This document shows positions 13,509-22,486 of a stretch of 24,899 bases of DNA, in pieces. Positions within the stretch are counted from its first letter, which is position 1, and the number at the start of each line of letters is the position of its first letter. The stretch spans positions 1 to 24,899 of the forward strand of contig JALSQA010000448.1 of the NCBI GenBank assembly GCA_026985685.1, read 5' to 3'. Under the pieces are notes generated by a model. That model saw only the letters and a list, made by a program, of their open reading frames with translations. It was not told the DNA's origin and searched no databases. This DNA comes from Campylobacterales bacterium (GTDB lineage: Bacteria; Campylobacterota; Campylobacteria; Campylobacterales; QNZT01). Made by a program: the position numbers and the translations under genes.

Positions 13509-15755
13509 ATGAGTAAAACAACACAAAAAATAAACTTAGAAATAGATGGTAAAAAAGTTGTTGCTTTTAAAGATGAAACGATTTTACAAGTAGCAAGAAG
13601 AAATGGTATATATATACCAACAATGTGTTATCTCTCAAAACTAAAACCTATAGCTTCATGTCGCTTGTGTGTTGTAGATATTGATGGTATGGATGATCCG
13701 ATTTTAAGCTGTCAAGAGAGAGTTGTTGAAGGCTTAAAAGTACAAACACAATCAAAATCACTTCATGAACACAGGCAAAATATTATGAAACTATATGATG
13801 TAAATCATCCTTTACAATGTGGTGTTTGTCCAAAATCTGGTGAATGTGATTTACAGAATAAAACACTTGAATTTGATGTTTCTCAACAAAATTTTAATGC
13901 AAATGAACACGCAAGAGAGTTAGAAGACTGGGGTAATATATCTTATGATCCTTATCTGTGTATATTGTGTGAAAGATGTGTTCGTGTCTGTAATGAAATC
14001 ATCGGTGATGATGCATTGCAGATAAAAACAGGTGGATATAATTCTACAATTGTTAATACAAAAATAGACAATCCAAATGTAGACTGGGGTGAGTGTGCTG
14101 CTGTTTGTCCTGTTGGTGCATTGTCTGATCGAGATTTTAAATACTTTACAAATTCATGGGAACTTACAAGAGTGCCTGCTGCTTGTGCACATTCTAGTTT
14201 GGGAAATTTTATCTACTATGAAGTCAAAAGAGATGAGATATACCGCGTTCGTAACGTATATGAATATGATACTATGAGTGGTGTATGTCGGTATGGTTAT
14301 GATTTTCAAAATAAAGGATCAAATAATCAGCAAGATATGACAAACACCCTTGAAGCGTTTAAAAAAGCAGATACGATTAAATTTAACTCAATTATTACAA
14401 ATGAAGAAGCTTTGATATTGCAAAAGTTAAAAGAACTTCATGGCTATAAACTTGTAAATAACGAAGCTTATAATTATCAACAGTTTTTAAAAGCTTTTTC
14501 ACAAACGAGTGGAAATCAGCTTTATAGTGGTGATTCTAAAAAAGTTTTAAAAAGTGATTATATTGTTGTATTTGGTACTCGCATAGCTGATGATATACCA
14601 GGATTGAAATTTAAAATAAATCAAGCTTCTAAAAAACGACGTGCTCAAGTAATATATATGCATCCATTAGAAGATGACAGTATTAAAACTTTAGTAACAA
14701 AATTTATCAAATATGAAGCAGGTTCAGAAGAGAGTGTATTGGCATTGGTTGCTAAAGCATTCGTTGATAATAAAAATCTTCCAAAAGAGCTTATCTCTTT
14801 CTTTGAAAATTTAGATGATGGATATATTAGTGCAGAGAGTAATGTTGGTGAAGAAGAGATAAATGATATGCTAACAAAAACAAGACGTAAAGAGAAATTT
14901 ACGTTTATTGTGGGTAGTGATCTTTATAATCATCCTCAAGCTGAAAATATAGCAAAGATACTTGGAATAGTAGAAAAATATACAAATTTTGAAGTTATTA
15001 TTATCCCTCCTTCTGTTAATACTCTGGGGGTTTCATTGATCTGTGATTTAGATGAAAAAGAGGGTTCATATACCATAGGTTATAATGAAAGTGGAGATTT
15101 TATATTGAGTGCATTGATGGATCAAGGTGATGTAAATATGCCTGCGATCAATCAGCAAGAAGGTAGTTTTACTACATTAAATAAAATGGTAGTGCCAACA
15201 AATGTAGCAGTTGGGTTTGATGGATTTTGTTTAAATGATATTGCAAATAATCTAGGCTTAAATAAAAGATATACGATAGAGTACACACCGTTGTTACCAA
15301 ATGAAAAAGGATACAAAGCTCAAGAGTTTGATGATCTGCCTTGTTATTTTGATGCAAATGGAGAAGAACAGCGTGGCTATGTAATCGAAAACAAATCAAC
15401 ACAGATAAAAACTTTGCCAGAGGAACTTTCTGAAATTGCTAGTTTTGATGGTACGATTGTTTATACTTGTAATCCAAATAGTCAAAAAAATATATTTACA
15501 AATATATGTTCACATCTTCCAAAAGATAATGAGATATCAGGCTCAAAACAATTTTGTGCTGCTGCTAAAATAAAAGATGGAGATAGCATTAGTATTGAGG
15601 TTAAAGGTGTAAAAATAGAAAAAACATTTAAACTTGATCAATCGCTCAAAGGAACGATTGCATTATTGCCAGTTTTTGATCTTGGCTTTGAAGGTCAAAA
15701 ATTAAATAGTGAGTATCGATTTAATAAAGTTAAAATAAAACAGGTGGGCAAATGA
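13509..15755 (+). CDS. nuoG1: NADH-quinone oxidoreductase subunit G, first copy
   Basis: A 748-residue iron-sulfur subunit. N1b ligands are C40, C51, C54 and C68; N5 ligands are H100, C104, C107 and C113; N4 ligands are C151, C154, C157 and C200. C161 and C196 remain from a second ferredoxin-type site, but its other two positions are N190 and W193, so no extra cluster is expected. The N7 region keeps one cysteine (C226) only. The C-terminal part is a degenerate molybdopterin-oxidoreductase-like domain with no cofactor ligands recognised. It passes electrons from the input module to NuoI. It overlaps the start of nuoG2 by four bases (ATGA) and is clearly a paralogue of it along its whole length. 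Confidence 0.93.
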   Translation: MSKTTQKINLEIDGKKVVAFKDETILQVARRNGIYIPTMCYLSKLKPIASCRLCVVDIDGMDDPILSCQERVVEGLKVQTQSKSLHEHRQNIMKLYDVNHPLQCGVCPKSGECDLQNKTLEFDVSQQNFNANEHARELEDWGNISYDPYLCILCERCVRVCNEIIGDDALQIKTGGYNSTIVNTKIDNPNVDWGECAAVCPVGALSDRDFKYFTNSWELTRVPAACAHSSLGNFIYYEVKRDEIYRVRNVYEYDTMSGVCRYGYDFQNKGSNNQQDMTNTLEAFKKADTIKFNSIITNEEALILQKLKELHGYKLVNNEAYNYQQFLKAFSQTSGNQLYSGDSKKVLKSDYIVVFGTRIADDIPGLKFKINQASKKRRAQVIYMHPLEDDSIKTLVTKFIKYEAGSEESVLALVAKAFVDNKNLPKELISFFENLDDGYISAESNVGEEEINDMLTKTRRKEKFTFIVGSDLYNHPQAENIAKILGIVEKYTNFEVIIIPPSVNTLGVSLICDLDEKEGSYTIGYNESGDFILSALMDQGDVNMPAINQQEGSFTTLNKMVVPTNVAVGFDGFCLNDIANNLGLNKRYTIEYTPLLPNEKGYKAQEFDDLPCYFDANGEEQRGYVIENKSTQIKTLPEELSEIASFDGTIVYTCNPNSQKNIFTNICSHLPKDNEISGSKQFCAAAKIKDGDSISIEVKGVKIEKTFKLDQSLKGTIALLPVFDLGFEGQKLNSEYRFNKVKIKQVGK

Positions 15756-18082
15756 GTGATATAACAGTTAAAATCGACGGTATTGATTATAAAGCGAAAG
15801 AGGGTGAATTTCTTCTCAATATAGCAAGGCGTGAAGGTGTATTTATACCTGCACTTTGTTATCAAACAGGATGTTCACCAACACTTGCTTGTAGACTTTG
15901 TATTGTTGAAGCTGATGGGAAAAGAGTTTATGCTTGTAATGCGAAAGCAAAAGATGGCATGGATATCACAACCAATAGCGAAGAGATAGCGATAGAAAGA
16001 AAATCTATTATGCAAGTATATGATGTCAATCACCCATTGGAGTGTGGTGTATGTGACCAAAGTGGAGAATGTGAATTACAGGATTATACTCTGTTTATGA
16101 ATGTAAATGAGCAACAATTTGCTACACCAGATACTTTCAGACCAATACGTGACTGGGGATTGATAAAGTATGATGCTTCTTTGTGTATTGTATGTGAAAA
16201 GTGTGTAACAGTTTGTAAAGACATGATTGGTGATAGTGTATTAAAAACTGTTCCAAGAGGCGGAGAAGCTCTTAATAAAGAGTTGAAATCCACAATGCCA
16301 AAAGATGCATATGCAATGTGGAATAAGCTTCAAAAGTCAATTATCGGTACAGTCAAAGAGGATAATTCATTGGATTGTCAAGATTGTGGTGAGTGTATAG
16401 CGGTATGTCCTGTAGGTGCATTGGTTAGCTCAGACTTCCAGTATACTGCAAATGCCTGGGAATTGAAAAAAGTACCTGCATCAAATCCTCATAGTAGTGA
16501 TTGTTCACTTATCTATTATAATGTAAAACATGGTGATTCTAAAAATTATGAAGAGAAGATTTTTAGAGTAACAAATGATGCTCATTATACACCACTTCAT
16601 GGTGGGGCTAGATTTGGATTTGATTTTGAAAACAAAGTAGTCAGTAAGGATAAAGCACTATTTGAAAAAGCTGTTTCATTTTTGACAAATGAAGCTGATA
16701 CGATCTCTTTTTCAAGTTTTATCACAAATGAAGAAGCAAAAATATTACAAACACTAAAAGAAAAATTTGATCTTAAGTTAGTGAATGATGATGCTTATGC
16801 TTATCAACAATTTTTAAATAACTATGCTAAAACAAGTGGTAAAAATATTTATAGTGGTGATATAAAATCAATTCAAGCTGCAAATTTTCTTATCTGTGTA
16901 GGAACTCAAGTTCGTTATGATGCACCAAATGTTGGTTTTGCCCTAAATAATGCACTTACTATGAATAAAGGAGCTGGTTTATATTTTCATCCTGTAGAAG
17001 ATAGCGTTGTTGAAGGTTTTGCAAGAAATATTATGACAATTTCTCATAACCCAAGCTCATATGAGCATATTTTGGCATTTGTTTTATCTTATTTTAGTAA
17101 GTTAGATGGAGTTAGTCAAAGCGAATTACCAAAAGAAATTGTTGATGTAGTTGATGCTTATGATAAAGATGTGATTAATCTTCCAGAAGATTTTGATACA
17201 AAAATGACAAAAATGTTAGCTAAAAAAGATACATTTTCTTTAGTTGTAGGTGAAGATTTATATCATGATAAGCAAGCTGAAAACATTGCTAAACTTGTAG
17301 GATTGATTGATAGATATACCAATATTAGTGTTGTTATTATCCCTTCAAAAACAAATACTTTGGGTGTCTCTTTGATTTGTGACCTGGATGAAAAAGCAGG
17401 TGAAAAAGTTCTAGGATACAATGCAAAAGGGGATTTTGTATTAAGTTCACTGGGTGATGGAGATTTGGACATGCCTGCACTCAATCAACAAGAGGGAACA
17501 TTTACAAGTATCAACAAACGTGTTGTTCCAACAAATGCTGCTTTAGCATATAGTGGGTATGTGTTAAACGATATTGCAAAAGCTTGTGGAATAAATAGTA
17601 ATTTTACAATTGACTATACTGCTAAATTGCCTAGAGAAAAAGGTTTCCAAATAGCACAATTTGATCAATTGCCAAACTTCATAGACAATGGTGGCAATGA
17701 AATGCGTGGATATTTACTCAATGAAAAAGAGACTAACGCAGAAGATAAGTTAGAAAAATTGTCAAAAGTTGAATTATTAGATGGTGACATAGTATATCTG
17801 AGTAATCCAATTAATCAATTTAGTGCATTTACAAACAAAGCACATCAACTAAAAACAAATGGTGCATTATATGTCAGTGAGACATATGCGACTGATAAAG
17901 GTTTAGTTGCAGGAGATAAAGTTTCAATTAGCAATGATGGAGGAAGTGTTGATACAATTGTAGAAATTGATAGTCAATTAAAAGGAAATATTCCTTATCT
18001 ACCAACATTTGATACAAAATTGAATACTCAAGAGTTATTTGATGGCAGTAGATTTACAACAGTAACAATAAGGAAGGTGTAA
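15752..18082 (+). CDS. nuoG2: NADH-quinone oxidoreductase subunit G, second copy with extra [4Fe-4S] site
   Basis: A 776-residue paralogue of the preceding gene. N1b (C36, C47, C50, C62), N5 (H94, C98, C101, C107) and N4 (C145, C148, C151, C219) ligands are all present. Unlike nuoG1 it also keeps C155, C209, C212 and C215, the full set for a second ferredoxin-type [4Fe-4S] cluster, as in [FeFe]-hydrogenase and formate dehydrogenase subunits. There is no N7 set (only C-x-L in the region). A 27-residue insertion between the C-x2-C-x2-C-x3-C group and the second group, relative to nuoG1, accounts for most of its extra length. Tandem nuoG genes are known in sulfur-oxidising Campylobacterota. Whether both proteins sit in one complex is not clear from sequence. 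Confidence 0.93.
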   Translation: MSDITVKIDGIDYKAKEGEFLLNIARREGVFIPALCYQTGCSPTLACRLCIVEADGKRVYACNAKAKDGMDITTNSEEIAIERKSIMQVYDVNHPLECGVCDQSGECELQDYTLFMNVNEQQFATPDTFRPIRDWGLIKYDASLCIVCEKCVTVCKDMIGDSVLKTVPRGGEALNKELKSTMPKDAYAMWNKLQKSIIGTVKEDNSLDCQDCGECIAVCPVGALVSSDFQYTANAWELKKVPASNPHSSDCSLIYYNVKHGDSKNYEEKIFRVTNDAHYTPLHGGARFGFDFENKVVSKDKALFEKAVSFLTNEADTISFSSFITNEEAKILQTLKEKFDLKLVNDDAYAYQQFLNNYAKTSGKNIYSGDIKSIQAANFLICVGTQVRYDAPNVGFALNNALTMNKGAGLYFHPVEDSVVEGFARNIMTISHNPSSYEHILAFVLSYFSKLDGVSQSELPKEIVDVVDAYDKDVINLPEDFDTKMTKMLAKKDTFSLVVGEDLYHDKQAENIAKLVGLIDRYTNISVVIIPSKTNTLGVSLICDLDEKAGEKVLGYNAKGDFVLSSLGDGDLDMPALNQQEGTFTSINKRVVPTNAALAYSGYVLNDIAKACGINSNFTIDYTAKLPREKGFQIAQFDQLPNFIDNGGNEMRGYLLNEKETNAEDKLEKLSKVELLDGDIVYLSNPINQFSAFTNKAHQLKTNGALYVSETYATDKGLVAGDKVSISNDGGSVDTIVEIDSQLKGNIPYLPTFDTKLNTQELFDGSRFTTVTIRKV

Positions 18083-18084
18083 AG

Positions 18085-19074
18085 ATGGAGAGTGCATATA
18101 TTATAGAAACAATTATCAAAGTAGTTGTTATCTTAACAATCTTTTCTGCTTTGGCAGGTATAACGACATATTTTGAAAGAAAAGTGCTTGCATTTATGCA
18201 AAGAAGATTAGGACCTATGCATGTAGGACCTTATGGTATATTACAAGTTGCTGCTGATGGTATTAAATTATTTACCAAAGAGGATATCGTTCCACAAAAT
18301 GCGGTAAAACCGATTTTTAAAATCGCACCTGTATTTGCTGCTGCTACAGCTTTTATAGCAATGGCAGGTGTTCCATTTTTACCAGAGTTTACACTGCCAT
18401 TTACAGACTATGTTGTGCATCCAATTGTTGCTGACATCAATGTGGGTATTTTATTTGTTGTCGGTGTCATGGCTGTTGGTATGTATGCTCCGCTTCTTGG
18501 TGGTATGGCATCTCACAATAAATGGTCACTTTTAGGTGCAGCTAGAACTGTTATTCAAATGTTATCATTTGAAGTTGTTACAGGTTTGTCTTTGATCGCT
18601 CCATTGATGATGGTTGGTTCACTATCATTGATAGATATCAATAATTATCAACAAGATCATGGTTGGATAGTCTGGATGCAACCAGTTGCTTTTATACTTT
18701 ATTTGATTTCTGGATATGCAGAAACAAATAGAACACCTTTTGATTTACTCGAACATGAAGCAGAAGTTGTTACTGGGTATGCTACAGAATACAGTGGTAT
18801 GCGTTGGGGTCTTTTTGCGATTGGTGAGTATGCAAATATGTTTACTGTTGCTTTTATAGCAAGCTTAGTATTTTTAGGTGGTTTTAATCCGATAGGAATT
18901 ATTCCTGGTGGACTTGCTATTATAATGAAAGTTTCTGTATTGATCTTTTTGTTTTTGTGGGTTCGTGCGGCATGGCCTCATATTCGACCAGATCAGCTCA
19001 TGTGGTTGTGTTGGAAAGTGCTCATGCCATTAGCTGTTGTAAATATACTAATCACTGGCATCGTGCTATTATAG
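18085..19074 (+). CDS. nuoH: NADH-quinone oxidoreductase subunit H
   Basis: A 329-residue membrane subunit with eight predicted helices that links the quinone pocket to the pump arm. Y-F-E-R-K-V-L-A-F-M-Q-R-R-L-G-P (about 29-44) is the conserved first cytoplasmic loop. The acidic loop A-E-T-N-R-T-P-F-D-L-L-E-H-E-A-E-V-V-T-G (about 212-231) followed by Y-A-T-E-Y-S-G-M-R-W is intact, with L-E-H-E-A-E in place of the usual P-E-A-E-S-E. It starts 2 bases after nuoG2. The C-terminal W-P-H-I-R-P-D-Q-L-M region matches the family. Complete and normal. Confidence 0.98.
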   Translation: MESAYIIETIIKVVVILTIFSALAGITTYFERKVLAFMQRRLGPMHVGPYGILQVAADGIKLFTKEDIVPQNAVKPIFKIAPVFAAATAFIAMAGVPFLPEFTLPFTDYVVHPIVADINVGILFVVGVMAVGMYAPLLGGMASHNKWSLLGAARTVIQMLSFEVVTGLSLIAPLMMVGSLSLIDINNYQQDHGWIVWMQPVAFILYLISGYAETNRTPFDLLEHEAEVVTGYATEYSGMRWGLFAIGEYANMFTVAFIASLVFLGGFNPIGIIPGGLAIIMKVSVLIFLFLWVRAAWPHIRPDQLMWLCWKVLMPLAVVNILITGIVLL

Positions 19075-19083
19075 GAGAGGGAA

Positions 19084-19701
19084 ATGATAGATTTTAACAA
19101 TTATAACAATAGAAATATTTCAGATGATTATTTTTACTTAGAAGTAGAAGAACCTCCTGTAAGATGGCAAGATAAATTTAAACGTGTTGTCAAAAGAACT
19201 TTAAGCGGGGAGCTTTTTGTTGGTTTGTGGATTGTATTTCGTGAAATGATTAAATTTGATATTCATACAATCAAATATCCACTTGAAAAATTACCTATAA
19301 GTCCTAGATACAGAGCTTTACATCAAATCAAAAGATTGGTTGAGAGTGGTAATCAAGCTTGTATTGGCTGTGGTTTATGTGAAAAAATCTGTATCTCTAA
19401 TTGTATTCAAATTGATACAAAGTATGGAAGTAAAGGGCGAAAAGTTGTAAAAGGATACTCTATCAATCTTGGTCGCTGTATTTACTGTGGATATTGTGCT
19501 GAAGTATGTCCAGAACTAGCGATTACACATGGTCAGGATTATGAACACGTAAGTGAGCAAAGAGCACATTATGCAACATTACCAGATTTGGTAACTCCAA
19601 TGGATATATTTAAGGCTGGTAAACAAAAACCATATCCTGGATTTGGGTCATTTACTCCAAATGCAGACAATAACGTTAAAAAAACGCCGTTAGCGTATTA
19701 A
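19084..19701 (+). CDS. nuoI: NADH-quinone oxidoreductase subunit I
   Basis: A 205-residue peripheral subunit with two [4Fe-4S] clusters that carry electrons to N2 in NuoB. The two ferredoxin motifs are C93-x2-C96-x2-C99-x3-C103 and C132-x2-C135-x2-C138-x3-C142-P. After C103 the usual proline is isoleucine and an additional cysteine, C107, follows. The N-terminal 90 residues include the amphipathic part that lies on the membrane beside NuoH. The ribosome site AGGAGAGGG precedes ATG 19084. The C-terminal tail is proline- and lysine-rich. Confidence 0.97.
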   Translation: MIDFNNYNNRNISDDYFYLEVEEPPVRWQDKFKRVVKRTLSGELFVGLWIVFREMIKFDIHTIKYPLEKLPISPRYRALHQIKRLVESGNQACIGCGLCEKICISNCIQIDTKYGSKGRKVVKGYSINLGRCIYCGYCAEVCPELAITHGQDYEHVSEQRAHYATLPDLVTPMDIFKAGKQKPYPGFGSFTPNADNNVKKTPLAY

Positions 19702-19711
19702 AAGGATTGTG

Positions 19712-20290
19712 ATGGAAGCGATAGCGTTTTATCTTTTTTCGATTATAACAATTGGAATGTTTTTAATTGTTGTATTTAGTAAAAATGCACTTTATGCGAT
19801 GAGTGCATTGGCAGGTGGTATGATTGTCATATCTGGGTTCTTTTTTCTTTTAGATGCAGACTTCCTGGGAGTTGTACAAATTATTGTATATACAGGTGCG
19901 GTAATGGCATTGTATGCATTTGGTATGATGTTTTTTGATACTACCAAAGATGTTAAAGAAAATATCAAAGAGACAAAGATTATTTATGGGTTGTGGATAG
20001 CTGCTGGTATTTTGATTATTGTTATGGTAAGTGCACCATTTATATCTGATAAACTTATGTTAGATGCATCTATAAGTCATTATACAGTGATTGGTGCAAA
20101 TAATCCTCAAGCTGTTGGTATCTTTTTGTTTACAAAATATCTTGTTCAGTTTGAATTAGCTGCTGTTATGCTTTTGGTGGCAATGATTGCAGGTATTATT
20201 TTAGTAAGTAAGAAAATGGACGTAAGTTTAACTACTACTATAGATCAAGAAGTAGAAAAAGAAGAATTCCATCAAAAGGATGCTAAATGA
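19712..20290 (+). CDS. nuoJ: NADH-quinone oxidoreductase subunit J
   Basis: A 192-residue, five-helix membrane subunit. The V-Y-T-G-A-V-M-A-L-Y-A-F-G-M-M segment (about 57-71) matches the conserved pi-bulge helix of NuoJ. ATG 19712 is preferred to GTG 19709, which would lie only 2 bases after AAGGA. The C-terminus is a short charged cytoplasmic tail. It overlaps nuoK by four bases (ATGA). Confidence 0.96.
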   Translation: MEAIAFYLFSIITIGMFLIVVFSKNALYAMSALAGGMIVISGFFFLLDADFLGVVQIIVYTGAVMALYAFGMMFFDTTKDVKENIKETKIIYGLWIAAGILIIVMVSAPFISDKLMLDASISHYTVIGANNPQAVGIFLFTKYLVQFELAAVMLLVAMIAGIILVSKKMDVSLTTTIDQEVEKEEFHQKDAK

Positions 20291-20589
20291 TAACATTAAC
20301 ACATTATCTGGTACTTTCAGCTATATTATTTTCAATAGGCTTAGTAGGTGTCATAAGAAGAAAGAATTTACTGTTACTATTCTTTTCAACAGAAATTATG
20401 CTTAATGCCGTAAATATTGGTTTTGCTGCAATATCAAAATTTTATGGTGATTTGACAGGGCAGATGTTTTCGTTTTTTATTATAGCTGTTGCGGCTAGTG
20501 AAGTAGCAGTTGGTTTAGGACTGTTAGTACTATGGTATAAACGAAATGGTACGATAGATTTAGAATCAATGCAAGAGATGAAAGGTTAG
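20287..20589 (+). CDS. nuoK: NADH-quinone oxidoreductase subunit K
   Basis: A 100-residue, three-helix subunit. Both membrane glutamates needed for proton translocation are present: E36 (F-S-T-E-I-M-L-N) and E72 (A-A-S-E-V-A-V-G). Length is standard. It sits between nuoJ (4-base overlap) and nuoL (2-base gap). Confidence 0.98.
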   Translation: MITLTHYLVLSAILFSIGLVGVIRRKNLLLLFFSTEIMLNAVNIGFAAISKFYGDLTGQMFSFFIIAVAASEVAVGLGLLVLWYKRNGTIDLESMQEMKG

Positions 20590-20591
20590 GG

Positions 20592-22475
20592 ATGGAAAAT
20601 TACGTATATATAGCACTTTTTGCACCGCTTGTTGGTTCTTTGTTTGCTGCTTTATTTGGAGATAAACCAAAAACTTTGATTACTGGTGTTGTGACATCGT
20701 TTTTACTTTTTGTATCATGGTTTGCTTCTATTAGGTTGCTAGGTTATGTAGGTGAAAATACGATAGTTCATGTAAAGATGATGGATTGGATTGCTGCGGG
20801 TAATTTTAACATCGACTTTGGGTTTGTAGCTGATCAAGTATCAGTAATCATGATGGTAACAGTGACAACTGTTTCAACACTTGTTCATATCTACTCTATA
20901 GGTTATATGGATCATGATAAGAGTTTTAACCGTTATTTCTCATATCTTTCAGCATTCGTTTTTTCTATGATGATCTTGGTTATGAGTGATAATTTCCTTG
21001 GCTTGTTTATAGGTTGGGAAGGTGTTGGTCTTTGTTCATGGCTGTTGATTGGATTTTGGTATCACAAAGAAGATGTCAGTACAAGTGTCAATCCTGCAAT
21101 TTCTCCAGCGTATGCTGCAAATGAAGCATTTATTATGAATAGAATTGCCGATCTTGGTATGCTTATCGGTATCTTCATGATCTATTGGAATCTTGGATCA
21201 TTAGAGTATGATACAGTTTTTGCAAATATTGGATCATTAAGTACAGGAACTATTACATTAATAGGAATATTTCTATTTATTGGTGCGATGGGTAAATCAG
21301 CACAATTTCCTCTGCATACCTGGCTTGCAAATGCGATGGAAGGTCCAACTCCAGTATCGGCATTAATTCATGCTGCTACAATGGTAACAGCTGGTGTATA
21401 TCTTGTAGTAAGAAGTAATGAAATTTATGCATTGATTCCAAATGTTGGTTATTTTATTGCCTGTGTTGGTGCATTTGTAGCAGTTTTTGCAGCTTCTATG
21501 GCTTTAGTAAATATGGAACTTAAAAGAATCATTGCTTATTCAACCTTGTCACAATTGGGTTATATGTTCGTTGCTGCTGGTTTGGGTGCTTATTGGATTG
21601 CACTATTTCACCTTATGGCACACGCATTCTTTAAATCAGTATTGTTCTTGGGTGCAGGTAATGTAATGCATGCTATGGATGATGAAAAATATATCAATAA
21701 AATGGGTGGATTGAGTAAAGTTATGCCTTGGACTATGGGTATCATGACTATAGCTTCACTTGCTCTTGCTGGTATTTGGCCTTTTGCTGGTTTCTTCTCA
21801 AAAGATAAGATTTTAGAAACAGCATTTAGCTCACATCATTATTTCTTGTGGTTTATGTTATGGATTGGTGCTGGTATGACAGCTTACTATAGTTTCAGAC
21901 TTATCATGGTTGTATTTTTTGGTAAAGAGAACTATAAAAAAGATGGAAAACATCCACATGAAGCTTATCCATATGTGATCGCTGCGATGTTACCTTTGGC
22001 AGTTTTAGCTGTGATTGCAGGATTCTTTGAAGAGCCTTTTGTTGAATATGTTACTGCTATTTTACCAGAGTATGAACCTCACGTTAGTTCAGGTACTTTT
22101 ATGTTCTTATTGGTTGTGACATTGGGAATTGCTTTAAGTGGTATTGCATTGGCTGTGATTAAGTTTTCAAAAGGTAATTTTGATGAGTTCTTTAAAAAGA
22201 TTGGTGTTCATAGGGTATTGATCAATCAATACTTTATTCCTGATTTTTATCAAAAAGCTATCTGTGAACCATACGGTAAACTTTCAGAGATGGCATGGAA
22301 AAAAATAGATATGAAAATTGTAGATGCAACGGTTGATTTTATCGCTGGATTTATTTATAAAACAGGTGATAAGGCTAGAGCAATGCAAACAGGTAACTTG
22401 TCAACAAATTTAAAATGGATGACACTTGGTTTGATTTTATTGCTTGCTGCAATATTTATCAGACCAGGTATGTAA
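20592..22475 (+). CDS. nuoL: NADH-quinone oxidoreductase subunit L
   Basis: A 627-residue antiporter-like subunit at the far end of the membrane arm. E143 in G-W-E-G-V-G-L-C-S-W and K235 in G-A-M-G-K-S-A-Q-F-P-L form the key ion pair of this family. H-A-A-T-M-V-T-A-G-V-Y and the discontinuous-helix regions are intact. The C-terminal 150 residues include the long lateral helix and a final membrane anchor (about 605-625). It starts at ATG 20592, two bases after nuoK. Complete and normal in length. Confidence 0.98.
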   Translation: MENYVYIALFAPLVGSLFAALFGDKPKTLITGVVTSFLLFVSWFASIRLLGYVGENTIVHVKMMDWIAAGNFNIDFGFVADQVSVIMMVTVTTVSTLVHIYSIGYMDHDKSFNRYFSYLSAFVFSMMILVMSDNFLGLFIGWEGVGLCSWLLIGFWYHKEDVSTSVNPAISPAYAANEAFIMNRIADLGMLIGIFMIYWNLGSLEYDTVFANIGSLSTGTITLIGIFLFIGAMGKSAQFPLHTWLANAMEGPTPVSALIHAATMVTAGVYLVVRSNEIYALIPNVGYFIACVGAFVAVFAASMALVNMELKRIIAYSTLSQLGYMFVAAGLGAYWIALFHLMAHAFFKSVLFLGAGNVMHAMDDEKYINKMGGLSKVMPWTMGIMTIASLALAGIWPFAGFFSKDKILETAFSSHHYFLWFMLWIGAGMTAYYSFRLIMVVFFGKENYKKDGKHPHEAYPYVIAAMLPLAVLAVIAGFFEEPFVEYVTAILPEYEPHVSSGTFMFLLVVTLGIALSGIALAVIKFSKGNFDEFFKKIGVHRVLINQYFIPDFYQKAICEPYGKLSEMAWKKIDMKIVDATVDFIAGFIYKTGDKARAMQTGNLSTNLKWMTLGLILLLAAIFIRPGM

Positions 22476-22486
22476 GGAGGGTATGA

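Noticed and set aside
13509..15755. Missing cysteines N190 and W193 as a sign that nuoG1 is degenerate.
   Set aside because: Those positions are not N1b, N5 or N4 ligands and are also absent in standard NuoG proteins; all required ligands are present.
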